Origin: CAADGL01 sp964643885
Lineage (GTDB): Bacteria > Planctomycetota > Phycisphaerae > UBA1845 > Fen-1342
NCBI GenBank assembly: GCA_964643885.1
Contig: CAZXUI010000066.1
Location: 1-26,861, forward strand
Length of the DNA stretch: 26,861 bases
Direction of reading: 5' to 3'
The notes beneath the pieces were generated by a model. It was not told where the DNA came from and searched no databases. It saw only the letters and a program-made list of their open reading frames with translations. Each line of letters begins with the position of its first letter. The stretch's first letter is position 1. The translations under genes were made by a program, and so were the position numbers. Below, in pieces: positions 23,765-26,861 of this stretch.

Positions 23765-24996
23765 ATGATCGATCTGAATCTCATCCGCCAGCAGCCGGAC
23801 CTCGTCCGCACGGCCGCCCGCAACAAGGGCATGAACGTCGAAAAGGTGGACGAGCTGATCGCCGTCGACGCGCAGCGGCGGGCGCTGGAGACGGAGTTCA
23901 ACGAGCTGCGGGCCGAGCAGAACCGGGCCGGCGAGCGGATCGCCAAGGCCGCCAAGGACGAGCGGGCCGCGTTGCAGCAGGAGATGGCCAAGCTCAAGGC
24001 CCGCCTCAAGGAGATCGAAGCCCAGCGGGCCGTCGTCGACGAACAGCAGCGGCAACTGATGCTGCTGATGCCGCAGATTCCCGACCCGGCCGCACCGGTC
24101 GGCCGCGACCCATCGGAGAACGTGGAGGTCAAGCGCGTCGGGCAGCCGAAGCGGCGGCAGGACTTCGGCTTCGAGTTTCGCGACCACGTCGAGCTCGGCC
24201 AGCGCCTGGGCATCATCGACTCGGAGCGCGGCGTGAAGCTGGCCGGCAGCCGCAATTATGTGCTCGTCGGCGCGGGAGCGATGCTGCACGAGGCGGTGCT
24301 GCGGCTCTCGTGGGACCTGCTGCTCGGCAAGGCCTTCAAGCCGTTCGCGGCGGGCGGCGACGACGCGGCCGGCGGGGCGGTGCTGCGCTTCACGCCGCTG
24401 ACCGTGCCCGTGCTCGTGCTCGAAAAGCTCATGGAGGGCACGGGTTTCTTCCCGCTGCACCGCGACGAGGTCTACCTGGTGGAGCGCGACGGCGCCGCGC
24501 TGGTCGGCACTTCGGAGGTGCCCGTCACGGGCCTGCACGGTGATGAAATCCTCGAAGCCGACGCGCTGCCCAGGCTCTATGTCGCCCGCAGCACCTGCTT
24601 CCGCCGCGAGGCCGGCGCGGCCGGCAAGGACACGCGCGGCCTCTACCGCATTCACTTCTTCGACAAGCTCGAGCAGGTCGTCATCTGCCGCGGCGACGCC
24701 GCCGAGAGCGCCTACTGGCACGAGGTGATCCTGCGCAACTCGATGGACGTGCTCGAGGCGCTGGAACTGCCCTACCGCGTGCTCGAAGTCTGCACCGGCG
24801 ACATGGGCCAGGGCAAGGTGCGCATGTTCGACATCGAGACCTGGATGCCCGGCCGCGACGCCTACGGCGAGACACACTCGGCCAGCCGCTTCGGCGACTT
24901 TCAGGCCCGGCGGCTCAACCTTCGCTACCGCGACCAGCGCGGCAAGCCCCAGTTCTGCCACACGCTCAACAACACGGTCATCGCCAGCCCGCGCAT
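23765..24996 (+). CDS. serS: Seryl-tRNA synthetase, 3' end lost in assembly gap
   Basis: This enzyme charges tRNA-Ser (and tRNA-Sec where present). About 410 residues are visible of the usual 425-430. The N-terminal MIDLNLIRQQPDLVRTAARN is followed by the long antiparallel coiled-coil arm (residues about 28-105, rich in Glu, Lys, Gln and Ala). The catalytic core follows, with motif 1 region VLEKLMEGTGFFPLHRDEVY, motif 2 RSTCFRREAGAAGKDTRGLY, and the start of motif 3, NNTVIASPR, at the gap. The sequence stops at the run of N, so only about 20-30 residues are missing. The ATG at 23765 has a weak AGGG before it. Sequence after the gap is not the SerS C-terminus and lies in another frame. Confidence 0.95.
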
Positions 24997-25096
24997 NNNN
25001 NNNNNNNNNNNNNNNNNNNNNNNNNNNNNNNNNNNNNNNNNNNNNNNNNNNNNNNNNNNNNNNNNNNNNNNNNNNNNNNNNNNNNNNNNNNNNNNN
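24997..25096. other. Assembly gap of 100 N
   Basis: Exactly 100 N stand here, the conventional placeholder for a scaffold gap of unknown length. The missing DNA holds the end of serS and the body of at least one other gene whose tail follows. Confidence 0.98.
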
Positions 25097-25185
25097 ACCC
25101 CGACAAGTACATCGGCAACCTGCACAAGCAGGGCTACAAGTTCAAGCCCCAGTCGCTGACCGCCAAGAAAGAGGAGAAGCCGTAA
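25097..25185 (+). CDS. C-terminal end of an unidentified gene after the gap
   Basis: After the gap a frame reads PDKYIGNLHKQGYKF and then KPQSLTAKKEEKP before a TAA stop at 25183-25185. It is Lys-rich and polar, a plausible C-terminal tail of a soluble cytoplasmic protein. It is not the usual SerS end and is in a different frame from serS, though the frame means little across a gap of unknown length. The gene cannot be named from 28 residues. Confidence 0.5.
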
Positions 25186-25226
25186 CTCGGCCGCTCGCCG
25201 GACGGCAGCGAATCGCGAAATCCGTT

Positions 25227-25260
25227 AGCGGGCCCGCCGCCGGGTCGCGGCCGGCCCGCT
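25227..25260 (+). terminator. Hairpin, possible terminator after the gap gene
   Basis: AGCGGGCC (25227-25234) pairs with GGCCCGCT (25253-25260), an 8-bp G+C stem with an 18-base loop, followed by TCTGTCT. It lies 42 bp after the stop at 25185. The T-run is poor, so it may be a factor-dependent or incomplete terminator. A TATACT hexamer (25267-25272) just after it resembles a -10 box. Confidence 0.35.
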
Positions 25261-25347
25261 TCTGTCTATACTGAGCCCGGCGTTGGCGCGAATGCGGCGG
25301 CGTACGAAGGGCCACCTAGAATCCATCCAGAACGCAGGAGCAACGAC

Positions 25348-25698
25348 ATGCGGAATTCTCTGACACTCATCGCGATGACGGCGACGCTGATGCTGGCCGG
25401 CTGCCAGAGCAGCCAGAAGGCAGGCACCGGCCCCGGGCCCGACGGCGTCGTCAAGGGCCGGCAGGTCGAGGCCGGCTGCTCGCTCTGCATTTACGACGTC
25501 GAATCCGACCAGGGATGCACGCTGGCGATCAAGATGAACGACAAGGTCTACCTCGTCACCGGCACCGACATGCACGACCATGGCGACGCGCACGCGGACG
25601 ACGGCATGTGCATGGTCGCCCGGCAGGCGGTCGTCGACGGCAAGGTCGAGGACGGCCGCTTCGCCGCCACGTCCTTCAAGCTGCTGCCCAGGAAGTAA
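25348..25698 (+). CDS. Small lipoprotein with Cys/His cluster (DUF6370-like)
   Basis: This 116-residue protein has a clean lipoprotein signal: MRNSLTLIAMTATLMLAGC, with the lipobox LAGC and lipidated Cys19. The mature domain has CSLCIYD (Cys44, Cys47), GC at 57, GKVYL-like strands (NDKVYLVTG) and a metal-ligand-rich loop, GTDMHDHGDAHADDGMC (His76, 78, 82, Cys88). It then continues VVDGKVEDGRFAATSFKLLP. This matches my recollection of the DUF6370 family of small planctomycete-type lipoproteins, whose function is unknown; metal binding is inferred from the ligands. The ATG at 25348 has CAGGAG 8 bases upstream, and TAGAAT lies 26 bp before the ATG. Confidence 0.8.
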   Translation: MRNSLTLIAMTATLMLAGCQSSQKAGTGPGPDGVVKGRQVEAGCSLCIYDVESDQGCTLAIKMNDKVYLVTGTDMHDHGDAHADDGMCMVARQAVVDGKVEDGRFAATSFKLLPRK

Positions 25699-25743
25699 TC
25701 GCCGCCCGGCCGGCCCGGTCCGCCCGGCGATCGCGAGGGAGAG

Positions 25744-26861
25744 ATGCCTCGAATCCAGATCCTCCCGCAGACGCTCGTCAACCGCATCGCGGCCGGCGAG
25801 TGCGTCGAGCGGCCGGCCAGCGTCGTCAAGGAGCTGGTCGAGAACTCGCTCGACGCGGGCGCGTCGCGGGTCGACGTGTCGATCGTCGAGGGCGGGCGCG
25901 ATCTGATCCAGGTGCAGGACGACGGCTGCGGGCTGGACGCCGACGACCTGACGCTGGCCGTGCACCCTCACGCGACCAGCAAGCTCAGCGCCGACGAGGA
26001 CCTCTTCAATATCCACACGCTCGGCTTCCGCGGCGAGGCGCTGGCCAGCATCGGCTCCGTCTCGCGGCTGACGATCACATCGCGGCCGGGTTCCAGCGAC
26101 GTGGCCCACCGCATCCGCGTGGACGCCGGCCGGGTCGAGCCGCCCGCGCCCTGCCAGGGCCCGCCCGGCACGACCATCGAAGTGCGCGACCTGTTCTACT
26201 GCGTGCCCGCACGCCGCAAGTTCCTGCGCACCAATCAGACCGAGACGGGCCAGATCACCGAGCAGTTCGGCCGCATCGCCCTGGCGCACCCCGGCATCGC
26301 CTTTTCGCTGCGCAGCGGCCCGCGCACGCTGCACGAGCTGGCGGCCACGGACAACCGGCTCAGGCGAATCCGCGACTACCTCGGCCCGGAGCTGGCCGAC
26401 GTGCTGCTGCCGATCGAGCGCAGCACGCCCGGCGTGCGGGTCGAAGGCTACGTCGCCCCGCCGGCCGAGAGCCGCGGATCCGGAAAATGGGAGTATGTTT
26501 TCGTCAACGGCCGCTTCGTGCGCGACCGCTTCGTCTCGCACGCGGTCAAGGAGGCCTACCGCGGGCTGATCGATCCGTCGCGCTACCCGGTCGTGTTTCT
26601 CTACATCACGATCGATCCGGGGCACGTGGACGTGAACGTGCACCCGACCAAGATCGAGGTGCGCTGGCGCGATTCCAATTACATTCACGGACAGGTGCTG
26701 GCCGCCCTGCGCGACCGCTTCCTCACCTCGCGGCTCGACCAGCGCCTGCGCACGCCGGCCGAGTCGGACGAGTACCGCGAGCGCGTCCGCTCGGCGATGG
26801 TCGATTTCTTCGCCCGCTCCGGCCGCTCGACGGCGCCGCCGCGCAGCGAGCCGATGCCGCA
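25744..26861 (+). CDS. mutL: DNA mismatch repair protein MutL, N-terminal part (runs off right edge)
   Basis: MutL couples mismatch recognition by MutS to strand removal. The visible 372 residues hold the whole GHKL ATPase domain: IAAGECVERPASVVKELVEN (residues 15-34, catalytic Glu30 and Asn34), QDDGCGL (motif II, 58-64), HATSKL (76-81) and TLGFRGEALASIG (motif III). The transducer domain with FVNGRFVRD and VDVNVHPTKIEVRW follows. The C-terminal dimerisation domain and any endonuclease motif lie beyond the window, so it cannot be told whether this is the nicking type. The ATG at 25744 has GAGGGAGAG before it. It follows the lipoprotein by 45 bp on the same strand and may share its transcript. 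Confidence 0.96.
   Translation, partial: MPRIQILPQTLVNRIAAGECVERPASVVKELVENSLDAGASRVDVSIVEGGRDLIQVQDDGCGLDADDLTLAVHPHATSKLSADEDLFNIHTLGFRGEALASIGSVSRLTITSRPGSSDVAHRIRVDAGRVEPPAPCQGPPGTTIEVRDLFYCVPARRKFLRTNQTETGQITEQFGRIALAHPGIAFSLRSGPRTLHELAATDNRLRRIRDYLGPELADVLLPIERSTPGVRVEGYVAPPAESRGSGKWEYVFVNGRFVRDRFVSHAVKEAYRGLIDPSRYPVVFLYITIDPGHVDVNVHPTKIEVRWRDSNYIHGQVLAALRDRFLTSRLDQRLRTPAESDEYRERVRSAMVDFFARSGRSTAPPRSEPMP

Noticed and set aside
25097..25185. Reading the sequence after the gap as the end of serS
   Set aside because: The residues do not resemble the SerS C-terminus, and the frame continuing from serS through the 100 N gives a Ser/Thr-rich nonsense peptide.

Overview
The window is G+C-rich bacterial chromosome, densely packed with housekeeping genes and carrying one 100-base run of N, so it comes from a scaffolded draft assembly. 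The gene set suggests a member of the Planctomycetota, or a close relative in that superphylum. It combines a group III-type phosphofructokinase, several short lineage-specific proteins I cannot tie to broad families, GTG and TTG starts, and dispersed 'GAGCCG..GTAAG.GAGCGGGC' intergenic repeats of a kind I recall from planctomycete genomes. This assignment is an inference; no rRNA gene is present to confirm it.

Layout. Positions 1-6526 are all on the minus strand. Read in the direction of transcription they are rpmF, plsX, fabH, fabD and fabG (tightly coupled ribosomal protein L32 plus fatty-acid synthesis initiation genes), then pfkA, a small four-helix membrane protein, and the 5' part of a pilT-type retraction ATPase that runs off the left edge. 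Positions 6527-7842 hold two small minus-strand proteins of unknown function, one with an almost purely Asp/Glu C-terminal half. Positions 8077-9349 hold a CxxCxxCC-type cysteine-cluster protein and, convergent with it and overlapping by 80 bp, a membrane-anchored transglutaminase-like protein. Positions 9505-11661 form a plus-strand set: a BFD-like [2Fe-2S] protein, an unknown 199-residue protein and a cysteine desulfurase.

Positions 11670-13508 are proS (minus). A small exported protein follows (plus), then cutC, a pilB/gspE assembly ATPase and a CtBP-like 2-hydroxyacid dehydrogenase (all minus). From 17973 the window is plus-strand: a 988-residue exported protein of unknown function, a MITE-like inverted-repeat region, an M16-peptidase-like protein that has lost its zinc ligands, serS (cut by the N gap), an unidentified lysine-rich gene end, a small metal-ligand-rich lipoprotein, and the N-terminal part of mutL.

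How the genes work together. plsX-fabH-fabD-fabG supply the acyl-phosphate, condensation, malonyl transfer and keto-reduction steps at the start of lipid synthesis. pilB and pilT are the two opposed motors of a type IV pilus or related secretion machine, here about 14 kb apart. The 9505-11661 set looks like a sulfur or Fe-S module. I see no CRISPR array, no tRNA or rRNA gene, no transposase and no prophage gene.
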